Assembly: GCA_035532215.1 (NCBI GenBank)
Contig: DATKRK010000142.1
Span: forward strand, 1 to 15,607
From: JAICIG01 sp035532215
Lineage (GTDB): Bacteria > Planctomycetota > Planctomycetia > Pirellulales > JAICIG01
Reading direction: 5' to 3'
Length of the DNA stretch: 15,607 bases
The notes beneath the pieces were generated by a model, which searched no databases, was not told where the DNA came from, and worked only from the letters and a program-made list of their open reading frames with translations. Every line of letters starts with the position of its first letter. Within the stretch, counting starts at the first letter, position 1. This document shows, piece by piece, positions 14,914 through 15,607 of this stretch. Made by a program: the position numbers and the translations under genes.

Positions 14914-15607
14914 TTTTTCTCCGCGGGCTTGACGCGAATGGCAATCGGTTCGGAAACGACGATGTCGACGATGTCTCGGGATGGGGCGGCCTTGGCGGCT
15001 TCGGCCGCGCCTGCTTGCGCATGATCTCGGTATTTGGCGACCGCGCCGCCATAAAAAGCAATCAGATAGTCTCCGGGCGGCGTTTTCAAGGCGCCCAGAT
15101 CGAGCACGGCTTGCGAGGCGTCGGCTGAGAGCGGCACGTCGAACGGCGGCACGCGCTCGAAGCCGGCGCCGAACGCGCGGACTTGCATCGTGGCGCCCGA
15201 GAACTCGCTGCGGCGCGTGAGCACCAACCGGATCATCAGCTTTTCGCCCGCCGTGACTTCCCACACGTCGCTCTTGGCGGGCGCGATCGTGATCGGGGCG
15301 TACTCGGCGCCGCTGACCGAGACCGGCACGTCGCCCATCAGCCGCGGGTGCGGAATCTCGCCCCAAGAATCGGGAATCGGCCAGGAGAACGAAGCCAGCC
15401 GCACGGGCCGCGTCACGGCGGCGCCGCCGATCTGGGCGGTGGCGGTGAAATTGGCCGAGACTAGAGCGCGCGGCGCGTCTTGATGGGCCGTCACGAGCAG
15501 GATGCCTCGCGACTGGCCGGCGGGGATTTTTAGGCCCCGCGCGGTGACGCCTTGCGGCAGGCCGTCCATCGACAGTTCGATATCCCCGTCGAACCCGTCG
15601 CGCCGCA
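14910..15607 (-). CDS. Secreted PPC-domain-type protein, N-terminus beyond right edge
   Basis: The frame reads in from the window end (15607) and stops at TGA 14912-14910, giving about 231 visible residues; the internal ATG at 15569 is not the true start because coding continues upstream with RRDGFDGDIELS. The visible part is beta-rich: DIELSMDGLPQGVTARGLKI with a proline/glycine pattern, EYAPITIAPAKSDVWEVTAGEKLMIRL, MQVRAFGAGFERVPPFDVPL, DLGALKTPPGDYLIAFYGGAVAKYRD. This is the C-terminal half of a planctomycete pre-peptidase C-terminal (PPC) repeat protein, a secreted family commonly upstream of DUF1501 genes. A missing upstream part probably carries a signal peptide. The TGA and the DUF1501 ATG overlap as ATGA, so the two are coupled. 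Function unknown; likely partners for a polymer substrate. Confidence 0.75.
   Translation of the reverse strand, partial: RRDGFDGDIELSMDGLPQGVTARGLKIPAGQSRGILLVTAHQDAPRALVSANFTATAQIGGAAVTRPVRLASFSWPIPDSWGEIPHPRLMGDVPVSVSGAEYAPITIAPAKSDVWEVTAGEKLMIRLVLTRRSEFSGATMQVRAFGAGFERVPPFDVPLSADASQAVLDLGALKTPPGDYLIAFYGGAVAKYRDHAQAGAAEAAKAAPSRDIVDIVVSEPIAIRVKPAEKK

Noticed and set aside
14913..15366. Upstream extension of the DUF1501 frame to 15366
   Set aside because: It reads through the PPC-type gene out of frame and lacks domain sense; ATG 14913 has a ribosome site and Tat signal.

Overview
The window looks like a chromosomal segment of a planctomycete, probably Pirellulales-like. The evidence is GC-rich DNA and several families typical of that phylum: a DUF1559 pilin-like C-terminus, a Tat-exported DUF1501 protein translationally coupled to a PPC-type secreted protein, a TPR + FG-GAP/UnbV (CRTAC1-like) giant, a sialate O-acetylesterase, and a CxxCH protein with a terpenoid-cyclase-like repeat fold. 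The phylum call is inference from gene content; there is no rRNA or marker gene. No tRNA, rRNA or CRISPR array was seen.

Layout. 1-136: edge of a minus-strand gene, probably an IS630-like transposase, abutting a beheaded DUF1559 gene (137-616). 649-1902: PIG-V-like membrane glycosyltransferase. 1899-2448: gene-poor stretch holding a decayed minus-strand ORF tail and an inverted-repeat (MITE-like) element. 2449-7344: minus-strand cluster read from right to left as sialate O-acetylesterase, a 59-aa exported peptide whose predicted mature end is His-Ala-His-Leu, then a 1005-aa TPR/FG-GAP/UnbV protein. 7474-7690: minus-strand C-terminal remnant sharing a 39-bp block with the remnant at 1899-2090. 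7773-8315: secreted hypothetical. 8380-9040: RHH antitoxin / PIN toxin operon with a likely operator upstream. 9233-10279: SYLF-domain exported protein whose stop codon lies in the end of a 135-bp MITE-like element. 10451-10639: small membrane protein. 10820-11797: CxxCH/terpenoid-cyclase-fold protein. 12072-13256: RdgC-like protein. 13318-13409: two long hairpins between convergent genes. 13459-15607: DUF1501 and PPC-type genes overlapping by ATGA, the latter running off the right edge.

How the genes work together. Most products are exported or envelope-associated (esterase, UnbV/FG-GAP protein, SYLF, DUF1501/PPC pair, CxxCH protein), which fits the planctomycete habit of degrading complex organic matter. 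Only three units look operonic from spacing: toxin-antitoxin, PPC-DUF1501, and the 59-aa peptide with the UnbV protein. The rest are single genes separated by palindromic repeats and by remnants of mobile elements and genes, so the region looks like a mosaic rather than one pathway.
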